The position numbers were made by a program, and so were the translations under genes. A stretch of DNA of 64,000 bases from CAWJHE01 sp963842455 (GTDB lineage Bacteria > Chloroflexota > Anaerolineae > Anaerolineales > UBA4823): assembly GCA_963842455.1 (NCBI GenBank), contig CAWJHE010000014.1, positions 1 through 64,000 of the forward strand, in the 5' to 3' direction. The notes beneath the pieces were generated by a model. That model saw only the letters and a list, made by a program, of their open reading frames with translations, did not search any database and had not been told where the DNA came from. This document shows positions 16,525-27,031 of the stretch, piece by piece (the first letter of the stretch is position 1; each line of letters begins with the position of its first letter).

Positions 16525-16775
16525 TCACGATCCTCATGGATCGCCTGGACGGAGGATAATCCTTCAGGCCAGCGTGCGCCGATTTGTTCTGCCAGTTTAT
16601 CCAGGCTCAGCCAGGCATCATCTGAGCTGTCAACTTTTTGCCTGGATGGATGCGGAGAAAGCACAGCCACACTGGTTCCATGGTAGGTGATTTGCACCTC
16701 CTGACCGGTCTCACGCACGTACCGCACCAGCTCGCTGGCGCGCTGTTTGAACTCTCGAATACCGACTTGCAGCAT
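16521..16775 (-). CDS. vapB: VapB antitoxin of the Phd/YefM type
   Basis: About 84 residues. The N-terminus MLQVGIREFKQRASELVRYV and VQITYHGTSVAVLSP form the Phd/YefM DNA-binding fold; the C-terminus (WPEGLSSVQAIHEDRE) would wrap the toxin. The ATG at 16775 has GGAGG at the right distance; the longer frame upstream reads through the promoter. Confidence 0.85.
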   Translation of the reverse strand: MLQVGIREFKQRASELVRYVRETGQEVQITYHGTSVAVLSPHPSRQKVDSSDDAWLSLDKLAEQIGARWPEGLSSVQAIHEDRE

Positions 16776-16795
16776 GTTGACCTCCAAAATTAGCT

Positions 16796-16817
16796 CCACA
16801 ATTGTGGTCACATTATA
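16796..16817 (-). promoter_or_regulatory. vapBC promoter with palindromic operator
   Basis: A perfect 12-bp palindrome ccacaattgtgg (16796-16807) sits directly downstream of a minus-strand TATAAT (16812-16817), so a bound VapB-VapC complex would cover the transcription start. A weak -35 (TTCACT) lies 18 bases upstream of the -10. Confidence 0.55.
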
Positions 16818-16833
16818 TCCGATTTAAGAGGTT

Positions 16834-19255
16834 TTAGTGAATGATCGCTGGGCAAGTAGATTTTGTAGGGCACCTTATCACGTCCAAGGGCACACATGCT
16901 GAGAATTCTGAGGTAGAAAAGCCTTCATCGGCAGCGGTGGCAGTGACGTAACCGGGCAACAATCCGCTGGCAAAGATATCGCCACCAGTCCCAAAGAAAT
17001 TTCCGGTTGCACCGGTGGTTACTGTGGTGGATCCCAGATAAAGCTGGCCCTCGCCGTAACCGCTCGGTGTGGCATACCGGCGTCCAATAGAAATCCAGGT
17101 AATAATTCCTGCCAGCTTTGCTGTTGAACTGAACCCCAATGCCGAAAGGGTATCGCCAGTGCCTGCAGCGCTTTGCAATGACCGGGTAGTTCTGCAGTCC
17201 GTTTGGTCCCAGGTCGCCATCGCCAGAATCATTGTAGGTTAGCAGGTCCGTACCCAGGTCAATGCTAAATTGGTTATTGGCCATGCTGTTACCCAGAAAG
17301 CGATTGCCGGTGACTTCCCCTGTGCTGGTAAAGCGAATGCCAGGGGCAGGATGGTTCTTAATCACATTGCCCTGGTTAGGGCTGTTTCCGCCGATCAGGT
17401 TATTGGGCACATTTTCAATTAACACGCCGGGACCGCTATTGGGCAACGCGCCAGCGCTAGATGCATTGACCCCAATTTTGTTGCCATAGATTTTGTTCAG
17501 AGTAGCGGTCGCCCCCAGCTTTTTTATCAGAACACCGCCATCCAGGTTTCCGGAGATCCAGTTGCCTTCGTTGGCATCTCCGACGCCATCGCTATTTGTT
17601 CCGATGAAGTTACTAAAGCAATCAACGACCGTGATACCCCAGTGATTAGGAATCCCTACCGAGCCGCTAGCGTCCATGCCAATATAATTGCCGGCGATGC
17701 GGTTTTCATCCCCTTTAAGATAGATTCCGCTGAGGGTATTCCCCGAGATGATATTGCGTTCGTTAGCAATGGCTGCCCCCGTCCCATCGAATCCGATCAG
17801 GTTCAGCCTGCCGCCCTGGATAAAGATACCATACTCTTTGTTGGGCAATGCCAGGGTCCCACTGATATTGACCCCAATCCGGTTACCAGCGATGGTGTTC
17901 TGGTTGGAAGCGGAATTTAGGATGGCAATCCCATTTCGACCGTTTCCTGATACCAGGTTCCCTTCAAACGCGTCGCCCACCCCGTTGCCATTCGTGCCAA
18001 TGATGTTGGAATAGGAATCAACCAGTTGAATGCCATCAAAGTTTTGTAAAGCCGCTGTGCCGCTTGTATCTGTGCCAATTTTGTTACCAGCAATGGTGAA
18101 CAAGTATGAGTTTTCTAATTTGATGCCGGCGCCTTTATTAGCTGAAATCTGGTTGCCCTCGGCTGCCGCGCCGCTGCCAGCGCCATCCGTGCCGATCACA
18201 CCACCGTAAGACATAAAAGCGTAGATACCATTTTGCATGTTGCCAGCTGTTGTGGAGCCGCTGTCATTCGTGCCAATCACGTTGCCAGCGATGGTGGTTA
18301 CGTCGTCATCGTACAGTTTGATGCCGTTGAGCTGGTTGTAGTAGATCAGGTTTCTTTCGTAGTAATCGCCCACCCCATCGCCATTGGCGCCGATCAGGGT
18401 ATTGAAGGCTTGCGAAACCAGGATACCTTCACCCGTGTTGTAGTAGAGGGTATTACCTGCGACGATATTACCCGAATTAGTGATCGTAATGCCATTTTGA
18501 CCACTCCTGGCGATGTAATTGCCTTCCAGGTCGTCAGAAATCCCATCGCCCAACACCCCCACCCGGTTATTGGCGCCGCCCAGATCGATGCCGCTCCAGG
18601 CGTTGGGGTATGCATCGAAAGAGCTATTCACGCCGAATTTATTTCCGGCGATACGATTGTTATCTGCGCCCAGGTTGACCAGGATACCGTTCTTATCATT
18701 CGAACGGATCACATTCTTTTCAGAAGCATCGTTCTGTCCATCGCCATCCACCCCAACTAAGTTGTTATCACCGTTGATGACGATACCATTTCCGGTAAAA
18801 TCGGCGATATCCAATCCCTGGATTTTGTTATTGTTTGAATTGATGGTGAGTCCATCCACATTGGAGCCAAGTAACGTACCCAAGATCGAAACCAGGTTGC
18901 CGCCGCCTTTGATGGTTGTTCCACCGCTCGCATCCGACAAAGGTGGCAGCGGGGTGAACAAAGGGATTGCGGTTACGCCAGGGTCAAAGGTGATGATATC
19001 TGCGCCAGCCAGAGCATTGGTTTCCATGATAGCGGCGCGCAGGGTGCACCGGCCGTTTGAAGAAAGGCAAGCGCCATCGCCTGGGCTGGCATCGGTCTCA
19101 TCGGTGGACCAATTCACGACAAACGTGCTGGTTGGCGCGGCGCTGGCCCAGCCTGCAGGACCGGGCAGACAGGTCAAGAGCAAAAGGAGGATCAAAGCGC
19201 CGTTAATCAGCTTGCGAAAAATTTGTGAGAGCGAAGAGTTTGCGGCTGGGTACAT
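16834..19255 (-). pseudogene. secreted right-handed beta-helix protein with CSLREA-type N-terminus, frameshifted near C-terminus
   Basis: About 800 residues when repaired. A signal peptide (ALILLLLLTCLPGPAGWASA) is followed by a CSLREA-like segment (CLSSNGRCTLRAAIMETNA), then over twenty parallel beta-helix turns built on 'NxIxGNxIG' patterns, and a C-terminal Ig-like segment ending GYVTATAADEGFSTSEFSAC. The beta-helix part is intact to NYPVI (about 17.2 kb); after that the sequence alternates between two frames at least three times before ending at 16834. The protein is exported and probably binds or cleaves a polysaccharide or surface ligand; no catalytic site is recognised. AGGAGAA precedes the ATG. 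It diverges from the MalT/LuxR-type regulator. Confidence 0.8.
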
Positions 19256-19461
19256 TTTGTTCTCCTGTTTGGTTTTTTAATGATTTGGATGGTTTCAACA
19301 GGCGCGCCCTATTGAATTTTAGATTTTTCTAAGAGTGTGATTGGAAATTGGTCTTAGTTTCCCGTCCTGGTGTGTGTCGATGAATAGGTTATTTGATTAT
19401 ATAACTGGAATCTTAGTTGTGACAAGCAAAATCTCTGGAAATCAAAGCCCACCAGGATGCT

Positions 19462-19490
19462 TTCACCATAGGGTGATAATTTGTTATAAT
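19462..19490 (+). promoter_or_regulatory. promoter of the MalT/LuxR-type regulator
   Basis: TTCACC (19462-19467), 17-base spacer, TATAAT (19485-19490). The start would be near 19497, about 37 bases before the ATG. The 19256-19533 gap also holds the divergent start of the beta-helix gene; no further gene is seen. Confidence 0.55.
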
Positions 19491-19533
19491 ATGCACAAAT
19501 GGACATCGTGTTATCAAGTATCCTTTATCAATT

Positions 19534-22305
19534 ATGAGAGACTTACACTTATCCAACCCCAGCCTGATTGTCACAAAGTTAATCTATCCGGCGCCGAATT
19601 CCAGGATTGTCCATCGACCACGCTTGTTGGAAATTCTGCGCACGGGGTTAAATAAAAAACTGACCTGTTTGATCGCTCCAGCTGGCTTTGGAAAAACAAC
19701 GCTGCTGAGTGAATGGGTAAACACCTTAACCGAGATGAAATGGCCGGTTGCCTGGATTTCTTTAGACAATGGCGATAACGAAGCCAGCCGCTTCTGGGAA
19801 TATTTCATTGCCGCTCTGGAGTATGCTCAACCTGAAATTAGAGATTATCTTTCAGGCATTGTTAAGAAGGATTACCTCAATTTTGATCTCTCCTTCATCA
19901 CACTGCTTGTGAATACCATCAATCAGATGGAACACCCATTTAGCCTGATCCTGGATGATTACCATGTGATCCACAACCAAACCATCCACGACAACCTGGC
20001 CCAATTGATCCATTATATGCCGGCAAATATGCACCTGGTGATTTCTTCCAGGAAGGAACTGCTTTTACCTGTGGTCAACCTGCAAGCGAAAAACGAGATT
20101 ATTGAGTTGCGCAGCCATGATCTTAAGTTTACGGTTGCTGAAACCAACGCCTTTTTTACCGATGTTCTAGGTTTTACATTGCCATCACATGATATCAACC
20201 GTCTGAATTTCCTGTCGGAAGGTTGGATTACCGGATTAGTTTTGGCAGCGCCCGCCTTAAAACGCTTAAAATCCCAGGGCGAAATCGATACTTTCATCAA
20301 CAATTTTAGCGGTGATTTTCAGCACGTGCTTATTTATCTGACCAATGAGGTCCTGGAGAATTTATCTGCACTCCAAAATGATTTCTTGCTGAAGACATCC
20401 ATCCTATCCGAATTGTCTCCCCAAATTTGTGACGCCATTCCAGGCATTGAAAACAGCCGCTCGATACTCAATGACCTTCAACGGGAGAACCTCTTCCTGA
20501 ATCCTGTTAATGATACAGATTTCACCTTTCGATATCACCCTCTTTTCCATAAGATGCTGCGATCGAAACTGAAACAGAAGTACTCAAAAGAAGAGATTGA
20601 TCGCCTGCACCAGGCTGCTTGTGAGAAGTATCGTGAAATGGATGATATCCCACACGCCATTCCGCATGCGCTTGCATCCGGTAAGGAAGATCTAGCGATT
20701 GAAATTATTGAGGATTATTTAACCAATCCACGCTATCCTCCGGACCATACATCGACTGTCCTGGACTGGTTCCAACAGATTAGCCAGCAAGCCATGGACA
20801 GGCATCCCCTGACCTGGATCTATTGGGCGGTATACAGCCTGATCCACGGCTTTTTTGATCAATCTGAAATTTGTCTCAAAGAGATTGAGCGCTTAATTAA
20901 TCAAAAACCCGATGCCTATCCAGATATCCGCTCGGTGGACCAAACGGTTGCCTCCATCCGGGCCGCTATACGCTGTGTTATTGGCCGGGATGGGACTAGT
21001 ATCGCCATCGCTGAACAAGTTCTGCAAACCTTAGATGATACAGCTTACACACCCAGGGTTTTATTAGAATATTATATCGCTCTGGCGTACCAGGCCTTTG
21101 GAGACCAGACTTTCGAACTCGATGAATTAATTGAGTTGAACCGGGCTATGTATCAGCGTCATGAAAGCCGGAATTTCCTCAGTTACCAGGCTTTGTTAGC
21201 TGAAATTTTTGTTCAACGTGGTCAGGTGTACCAGGCAATGGCTACTTACCAGGAATCGCTGGAATACATTCGGGTCAACGATTTGGAAAACGACCTGGTC
21301 AATCTGGTTTTGGAAATGGGTTTAAGCGACATTTACCGAGAGTGGAATGAGCTTGAGCTTGCAGAACAATATTCAAAAAAGGCAAAGGAACAGTTTCTCA
21401 ATTATAGGATTGGAGAGCCTTGCTGGCTGCACTCTACCAGGACCCTTTTACTGCTCGCCAAAAATTGTATATCATTCAAAAACTACCGGGATGCAAAATA
21501 TTATCTTGATATTGCCATCCGGCGAGCCCATTTGCTATCCTCCATACCCAGTTTAATGACCAGTATCAACGAAGTGCAAATCCACTATTGGCTGATTACC
21601 GGTGAGCTGAGTAAAGCAACCTCCTGGGTCAGAAACAAGAAGATCTTGTCGCTCGATATGATGAAGGGCGACCCACTATCAGATCAATTGCTCGTTGCCC
21701 AAATCACATTGTTTGAAAATCGCCCAAAGGAAACACTGAATTTACTCGGCGAGTTGATTCCAAAGTTGCAGAGCAGCAACCAGCGTAGACGATTGCTGAA
21801 AGCGAATATCATACAAGCCATTGCCCTGGGTGAAAACGGTCAAACCCAGAAAGCCCTTGAGTTGCTTATTGACATTCTACCTTTAGCAGAAAAAGAGAAT
21901 TACATCCGTATTTGGCTGGAAATGCACCCCAAAGTCAGAGAATTGTTGGTGAAGGCATTAAAAGAATACGAAACAAATTACCGCAATCAAAGTGATTATT
22001 CGACCATCCTGGAATACGGTCGCCGGGTTTTGCAATCTTTTGAACAGAAATTTGTACATTCGCCTGCCAAGCCAGGTGACAGCATGGTGGTCGATCTGAG
22101 CTTCGAAGAATTAACAAACCGAGAGCAAGAAGTCTTATCTTTGTTGGCATCTGGTCTGACAACCAGCCACATAGCCGAATCACTAACCATATCTTCCAGC
22201 ACCGCCAAGACCCACGTGCGCAATATTTATCAAAAATTAGGGGTTAATTCCCGAAAGCACGCGGTCGATCGAGCAAAAGAGTTGCAGCTAATCGAACCCA
22301 TATAA
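19534..22305 (+). CDS. large ATP-binding LuxR-type regulator (LAL/MalT family)
   Basis: 923 residues. N-terminal NTPase: Walker A APAGFGKTT (about 48-56), Walker B LILDDYHVI; a long TPR-like helical middle; C-terminal LuxR HTH (LTNREQEVLSLLASGLTTSH... AKTHVRNIYQKLG, about 860-920). LAL proteins are transcription activators that respond to an inducer through the TPR region and ATP. It lies directly upstream of, and in the same direction as, the ETF/acyl-CoA cluster, 241 bases from its first gene, so control of that cluster is the natural guess. Intact frame, own promoter. Confidence 0.88.
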   Translation: MRDLHLSNPSLIVTKLIYPAPNSRIVHRPRLLEILRTGLNKKLTCLIAPAGFGKTTLLSEWVNTLTEMKWPVAWISLDNGDNEASRFWEYFIAALEYAQPEIRDYLSGIVKKDYLNFDLSFITLLVNTINQMEHPFSLILDDYHVIHNQTIHDNLAQLIHYMPANMHLVISSRKELLLPVVNLQAKNEIIELRSHDLKFTVAETNAFFTDVLGFTLPSHDINRLNFLSEGWITGLVLAAPALKRLKSQGEIDTFINNFSGDFQHVLIYLTNEVLENLSALQNDFLLKTSILSELSPQICDAIPGIENSRSILNDLQRENLFLNPVNDTDFTFRYHPLFHKMLRSKLKQKYSKEEIDRLHQAACEKYREMDDIPHAIPHALASGKEDLAIEIIEDYLTNPRYPPDHTSTVLDWFQQISQQAMDRHPLTWIYWAVYSLIHGFFDQSEICLKEIERLINQKPDAYPDIRSVDQTVASIRAAIRCVIGRDGTSIAIAEQVLQTLDDTAYTPRVLLEYYIALAYQAFGDQTFELDELIELNRAMYQRHESRNFLSYQALLAEIFVQRGQVYQAMATYQESLEYIRVNDLENDLVNLVLEMGLSDIYREWNELELAEQYSKKAKEQFLNYRIGEPCWLHSTRTLLLLAKNCISFKNYRDAKYYLDIAIRRAHLLSSIPSLMTSINEVQIHYWLITGELSKATSWVRNKKILSLDMMKGDPLSDQLLVAQITLFENRPKETLNLLGELIPKLQSSNQRRRLLKANIIQAIALGENGQTQKALELLIDILPLAEKENYIRIWLEMHPKVRELLVKALKEYETNYRNQSDYSTILEYGRRVLQSFEQKFVHSPAKPGDSMVVDLSFEELTNREQEVLSLLASGLTTSHIAESLTISSSTAKTHVRNIYQKLGVNSRKHAVDRAKELQLIEPI

Positions 22306-22546
22306 CCTCCGTACTGCCTCTCCCTAGGTTTCCAACCTTTTCCAATAACCGTTTTTAACTCATCCTTTTTCGTTTTAAGATCATCCTCGCTCTAAACCTT
22401 TAATCATCCACAAAGGTCGATGATTTTCCATTCAGAACCATCTAGAATGTGAATATCATCACAAACTTAACCGGCAAGGGAGAAAAATTTTCTTTCTAGT
22501 TAGTTCCATATTGAGACGAAAAAATTTTTCAAGAGGAGTTTTTTGT

Positions 22547-23323
22547 ATGGGAAAAGTGATTGTTTGTTACAAATGGGTTTTGGATGAAGCCGACATCCAG
22601 GTTAAACCCGACCTGTCTTTGGATATGAGCAGGGCAAAAGGCAAGATCGGTGATTATGAACGCAATGCTATCCAGGCTGCAGTCGAAAATGCAGCAGATG
22701 GCGACGAGGTTGTCTCGCTCACTTTTGGAAATGCAGATGCCCGTAAATCGCTCAAAGATGCGCTCTCCCGCGGCCCAGCCCATGGATTTATCGTTTGCGA
22801 TGATCAGGCTGGCAAAACAGACGGCGCCGGTACGGCAAAAGTGTTAGCCGAAGCCATCAAGAAAATCGGGGACACCAAACTTGTGATTTGCTCTGAAGGC
22901 GCCAGCGACACCTACTCGCATGAAGTAGGGCCCAGGCTTGGCATATTGCTCAACCTACCCGTTATCTCCAACATCAGCCAGATGTCCGTGAACGGCGATG
23001 AGCTAACCGCTACGCGTGTACTCAATGAACAGATTGAAACCATCCAGGTGCAATTGCCCGCCGTAGTAACCGCCTTGCCGGAAGTAGCCCCTGCCCCTAT
23101 ACCTGGCTTGAAAATGGTTTTAGCCGCATCTAAAAAACCGACGACAGAATTCTCTCTCACCGATTTGGGCTTAAGTCCTGATCAACTGGCCCCAAAGACC
23201 AAGACTCTTGAGTTAAGCGGTTTTGCCATGAACCGCAAGAATATCATGTTCGCAAAGGGAGAACCTGCTGAGCTTGCCCAAAAACTGGTGGATGCACTGG
23301 TAGAAGAAGGAGTGATCGCATGA
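22547..23323 (+). CDS. etfB: electron transfer flavoprotein beta subunit
   Basis: About 258 residues. MGKVIVCYKWVLDEADIQV, RNAIQAAVENA, the helix after TFGNADARKSLKDALSRG and the family signature region VLNEQIETIQVQLPAVVT identify ETF beta. It carries electrons from acyl-CoA dehydrogenases with the alpha subunit. The ATG at 22547 follows GAGGAG; the longer frame is unlikely. It starts the block etfB-etfA-fixC-fixX and overlaps etfA by four bases. Confidence 0.9.
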   Translation: MGKVIVCYKWVLDEADIQVKPDLSLDMSRAKGKIGDYERNAIQAAVENAADGDEVVSLTFGNADARKSLKDALSRGPAHGFIVCDDQAGKTDGAGTAKVLAEAIKKIGDTKLVICSEGASDTYSHEVGPRLGILLNLPVISNISQMSVNGDELTATRVLNEQIETIQVQLPAVVTALPEVAPAPIPGLKMVLAASKKPTTEFSLTDLGLSPDQLAPKTKTLELSGFAMNRKNIMFAKGEPAELAQKLVDALVEEGVIA

Positions 23324-24243
23324 GCGGCACATTTGTCTATTCTGAAAACCCATCCCTGGCTGCTCAACTGATCCATGCAGGCAATTTACTTGCAGAGCCA
23401 GTCCATGTCATCACCCATCAGATAAAAGCCGCCAACATACTGGCGAATTATCCGGTTCAAACCGTCCACCTGCTGCAGGGTTCTTCAGCTAGACCAGAAG
23501 ACTATGCCGTTGCGCTGGCTGCCCTGGTCAAAGCAGAAGATGCGTCCATCCTGTTGATTGGCGACACAATTTCTGGGCGCGAGCTGGCAGCCAAAACTGC
23601 AGCCATCCTGGATGCCGGCTTAGTAAGCGGAGCCAGCAAAATTGAGCTGGTATCGGGGAAGATCGAAACATCTCGCATTCAATATGGGGGCGCCGTTGTC
23701 AAAAAAGAGCAAGTTGAGCAATTCACGGTCATTACGATACCCGCCGGGAAATATCCAGCCTGCGCTAACAGTGATAAACAAGCCCCAATCATCAACCATC
23801 ACGCCAATACCGATACACCCATCCATCAGGTGAAAATTATCCCTATTGAGCGGCAAGGTGTCTCTTTGGATAAATCCAAAATCGTGGTTGGAGTTGGCCT
23901 CGGCTTCAACAAAAAAGAAGATCTAGATCTGGCGGACGAGCTGGTAGATCTGCTGAATGCCGCGGTCGGGTGCACCCGTCCGGTGGCTGATGACAAGAAA
24001 TGGCTGCCAACAGAACAGTATATTGGCATCTCAGGGGCAAATATCCATCCCAATATGTATCTCGCCTTAGGCATCTCGGGGCAGATCCAGCATATGGTTG
24101 GGGTTAGGGATTCGAAAATCATCGTAGCCGTAAACAAGAATGAAAACGCCCCCATCTTTAAATCATCGGATTACGGTGTTGTTGGCGATTTGTACCAGAT
24201 TATTCCAAGCTTAGTCGAGGCAATCAAGAGTAGAGCAAAATGA
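23320..24243 (+). CDS. etfA: electron transfer flavoprotein alpha subunit
   Basis: 307 residues. The C-terminal half holds the FAD-binding domain: VVGVGLGF, GCTRPVADDKKWLP, QYIGISGANIHPNMYLALGISG, QHMVGV and VAVNKNENAPIF are standard ETF alpha motifs. With EtfB it forms the heterodimer that accepts electrons and passes them to FixC. ATGA overlap with etfB upstream and with fixC downstream implies a tightly coupled complex. Confidence 0.92.
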   Translation: MSGTFVYSENPSLAAQLIHAGNLLAEPVHVITHQIKAANILANYPVQTVHLLQGSSARPEDYAVALAALVKAEDASILLIGDTISGRELAAKTAAILDAGLVSGASKIELVSGKIETSRIQYGGAVVKKEQVEQFTVITIPAGKYPACANSDKQAPIINHHANTDTPIHQVKIIPIERQGVSLDKSKIVVGVGLGFNKKEDLDLADELVDLLNAAVGCTRPVADDKKWLPTEQYIGISGANIHPNMYLALGISGQIQHMVGVRDSKIIVAVNKNENAPIFKSSDYGVVGDLYQIIPSLVEAIKSRAK

Positions 24244-25524
24244 GCGATGAACAGTTTGAAGTAATCGTGGTCGGAGCTGGTCTGGCGGGGTTAGCTGCCG
24301 CATACACGCTGGCAAAAGCAGGCAAGGAAGTCCTGGTAATCGAACGAGGAACGGTGGCTGGGAGTAAGAATGTTTCCGGCGGAAGGCTTTATAGCTATGC
24401 TTTAGAGCTGATCGAGCCTGGATTGACTGCCCAGGCGCGCCTGGAACGAGCCATCACACATGAGCAGCTCATGCTTTTAGAAGATAACCGCTCGGTGACT
24501 TTGGAATACACCGACCCATCGTTCAATGGAGAAATACCTCAGTCTTATACAGTCTTAAGAGCTGTCTTTGACGAATGGTTCGCTGAACAAGTGGAAGCTC
24601 AAGGTGTATTCATCGCTGCGGGTGTGCATGTGGACGGCTTGATCGAGGAAGAAGGCAAAATTGTGGGGGTGATTGCCGGCGAAGATGAGATGCGCGCAGA
24701 GAGTTGTAATTGCTGCCGATGGCGTCAACTCGCTGATTGCCCAAAAAGCCGGATTACGTGCGGATATCACTTACCATGAAATAGGCGTCGGCGTCAAGGA
24801 AGTGATCGAGCTACCGGCATCCGTGATTGAAGAACGATTCCATCTTTCTCCCCAGGAAGGGGCAGCCAGGATGATCCTGGGCGGCTCGCATGGGGTCAAT
24901 GGCGGCGGTTTTCTTTACACCAACCGAGACAGCCTCTCTCTTGGTTGTGTATTTTTACCCCAGGTTATCGCCGAAAAACGAATATCCATTCACGAAATCT
25001 TTCAAAACCTGAAAATGCACCCGGCAATTCTTGAATTAATCGAAGGTGGACGAACCGTTGAGTACGGCGCTCACCTGGTTCCCGAGGCAGGCTGGAAGCA
25101 TGTGCCAGCCAAACTGCACCGCCCCGGTTTCCTTATGACTGGCGATGCAGCGGGTTTTGTGATTAACCAGGGATATACCATCCGCGGCATGGACCTGGCT
25201 CTGCTAAGCGGATTGGCTGCGGCAAAGGCTATCATCCAGGAAACGGATCTTGCTGCGGTTGGGCCGGCTTACGTCCAGCAATTGGAACAGATCGGATTGA
25301 CAGCCGCGATGAAACAATTTGCGGATTTCCCCTCGATCATGGACAACCCACGCCTGTTCTCAACCTATCCAGCAATGGCCAACGATGTTTTTAAACAGAT
25401 GTATGCCATCGATAAAGCAACTCCTGAATCTTTGCGCACAGGCTTGATGAACACGGTAAAAAACCACACTTCGCTATGGGCGCTGATCAAAGATGGTTGG
25501 AATATTGTTCGATCCGTGAAGTAG
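24240..25524 (+). pseudogene. fixC: FixC / ETF-quinone oxidoreductase-like flavoprotein, frameshifted
   Basis: About 427 residues after repair. The N-terminal dinucleotide fold VVGAGLAGLAAAYTLAKAG binds FAD; the second frame holds VVIAADGVNSLIAQKAGL and GFLMTGDAAGFV, the second FAD motif. It would oxidise reduced ETF. A single extra base near 24705 (between EDEMRAE and VVIAAD) breaks the frame; flanking sequence is perfectly conserved, so an assembly error is likely. It overlaps etfA by four bases and is followed by its usual ferredoxin partner fixX. Confidence 0.85.
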
Positions 25525-25543
25525 GAGAACAGACAGGAAGATT

Positions 25544-25849
25544 ATGGCCATCCAAAAATTAAGTACTGAAGAATTGCTGGGTTTAAACAAATTCAACCTG
25601 GATGATGAATGGGCGCACATCGTTGTAGACCGGTCTGTTTGTGCCAGGTGCCTAAAAAAGCCTTGTTTATATATTTGTTCCGCTGGTTGTTATAAACCCA
25701 GTGAGGATGATTCCGGAATCCAATTCGATTATGCCGGCTGTCTGGAATGCGGCACCTGCCGGGTAATTTGCCGCCAACTGGGAGAAGGCGGCGTTGTGCA
25801 ATGGGAATATCCCCACGCAACCTATGGGGTTGCGTTCCGCTATGGCTAA
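25544..25849 (+). CDS. fixX: FixX-type ferredoxin-like protein
   Basis: 101 residues with two Cys clusters, CARCLKKPCLYIC and CLECGTCRVIC, the FixX pattern of one 4Fe-4S cluster in a ferredoxin fold. It acts with FixC, together equivalent to the mitochondrial ETF-QO, to move electrons from ETF to quinone or another acceptor. GGAAG precedes the ATG. The C-terminal WEYPHATYGVAFRYG is typical. Confidence 0.9.
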   Translation: MAIQKLSTEELLGLNKFNLDDEWAHIVVDRSVCARCLKKPCLYICSAGCYKPSEDDSGIQFDYAGCLECGTCRVICRQLGEGGVVQWEYPHATYGVAFRYG

Positions 25850-25909
25850 CAGTCAATAAAATGTCACGAAGGTCCAAATTTTGGCTAATGTTCACAAGGA
25901 GATGTGCAA

Positions 25910-26776
25910 ATGAAGGATTTCAAGAATAAAGTAGCTGTAATCACCGGCGGCGCCGGCGGCATCGGTTATGCCCTTGCCGAGAGATCTATCCAAGAAGGGA
26001 TGAAAGTTGTCATTGCCGATATCCGCACCGAGGCTCTGGCAGAAGCCGAGAAAAAATTGAAGGCAGCTGGCGGGGATGTGCTTGCGGTGGCAACGGATGT
26101 CAGAAAAGCTGAACAGGTTCAAGCTCTGTTTCAGAAAGCCCTGGATCATTTTGGGAAAGTGAACTTGCTGGTTAACAACGCCGGCGTTTTTGCTTCCGGG
26201 CTCTCCTGGGGTATTTCTCTTGAACAATACCAGTGGGTTGTTGAGGTGAACTTAATGAGCGTAATCTATGGGATCAAGTTCTTTGTGCCCCATATGATCG
26301 AGCTAGGGGAAGAGTGCCATGTGGTCAACATAGCCTCAAACGCCGGCATCAGCTCATCAACCGGCTTTTGCACCTACAGCACAACCAAGAGCGCGGTGGT
26401 TGCATTGAGCGAATGCCTCTACCAGGATTTATTGACCCACCAGGTTCCAAATATCGGCGTAACCCTGGTCATGCCGGGCTTTGTCCAATCGGACGTGATG
26501 AACCCGGATAAAGTTGCGCCTTCAAAAGCGGTTGCGCAGGAGCTGGCCGTTCGCCTGGATGATCCCATGTTCAACATGATTGAAAGCATGATGAGCGAGG
26601 GGGTAAAAGTGGGTATGCCAGCTCAAACAGCTGCAGACCTGGTATTTCGCGCCATGCAGAATAACGACCTGTATCTCAGCCCGAATGCTGAGCCACATCT
26701 GCCTGGCGCCAGGTTGATAGCAGAAGGCAGAATTGCCTGCGTCAATAATTTCCCCAAGATACTTGGAATGGAATGA
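25910..26776 (+). CDS. SDR, first gene of duplicated module 1
   Basis: 288 residues. TGGAGGIG (12-19), NNAG (89-92), Ser143, Tyr156/Lys160 (YSTTK) are all present, so it is an active-looking NAD(P)-dependent dehydrogenase. AAGGAG eight bases before ATG 25910 rules out the GTG at 25904. It is a clear paralogue of the SDR at 29769 along its whole length, and more distantly of the SDR at 2150. In the cluster it probably acts on a hydroxy or keto group of the substrate processed by the acyl-CoA dehydrogenases. Confidence 0.87.
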   Translation: MKDFKNKVAVITGGAGGIGYALAERSIQEGMKVVIADIRTEALAEAEKKLKAAGGDVLAVATDVRKAEQVQALFQKALDHFGKVNLLVNNAGVFASGLSWGISLEQYQWVVEVNLMSVIYGIKFFVPHMIELGEECHVVNIASNAGISSSTGFCTYSTTKSAVVALSECLYQDLLTHQVPNIGVTLVMPGFVQSDVMNPDKVAPSKAVAQELAVRLDDPMFNMIESMMSEGVKVGMPAQTAADLVFRAMQNNDLYLSPNAEPHLPGARLIAEGRIACVNNFPKILGME

Positions 26777-26839
26777 TTGCCGCGCAAATTGTTTCAAAAG
26801 CTCATCGCAATTCATGGGTTTTGTGAAATGAGCTGTGAA

Positions 26840-26945
26840 CAGAAGCCCTCACCTAACCTCTCCCAGTGGGAGAGGAACCTGACGAACCCAGTCGGAGAGG
26901 AACCTGGCGACCCAGTGGGAACGGAACCTGGCGAACCCAGCTAGA
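26840..26945. repeat. 'ctctcccagtgggagagg' repeat copies inside the cluster
   Basis: About three imperfect units of 'cagtgggagaggaacctggc' in a row. The same family appears at 35.59-35.81 kb. It separates the first SDR from the first acyl-CoA dehydrogenase (gap 26777-27031); no gene is seen. Confidence 0.6.
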
Positions 26946-27031
26946 GATGAGATCGCTTCACAAAGAGCAGACACAAAGACAGCCATCTTGGCGAGCTTTG
27001 CAAGAGAAAAAAGAAGTTACCTGGAGGAAGA

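Noticed and set aside
18233..19280. Long plus-strand frames opposite the beta-helix gene
   Set aside because: They are antisense shadows produced by the repetitive coding sequence of the beta-helix turns; the minus-strand frame has signal peptide and conserved motifs.
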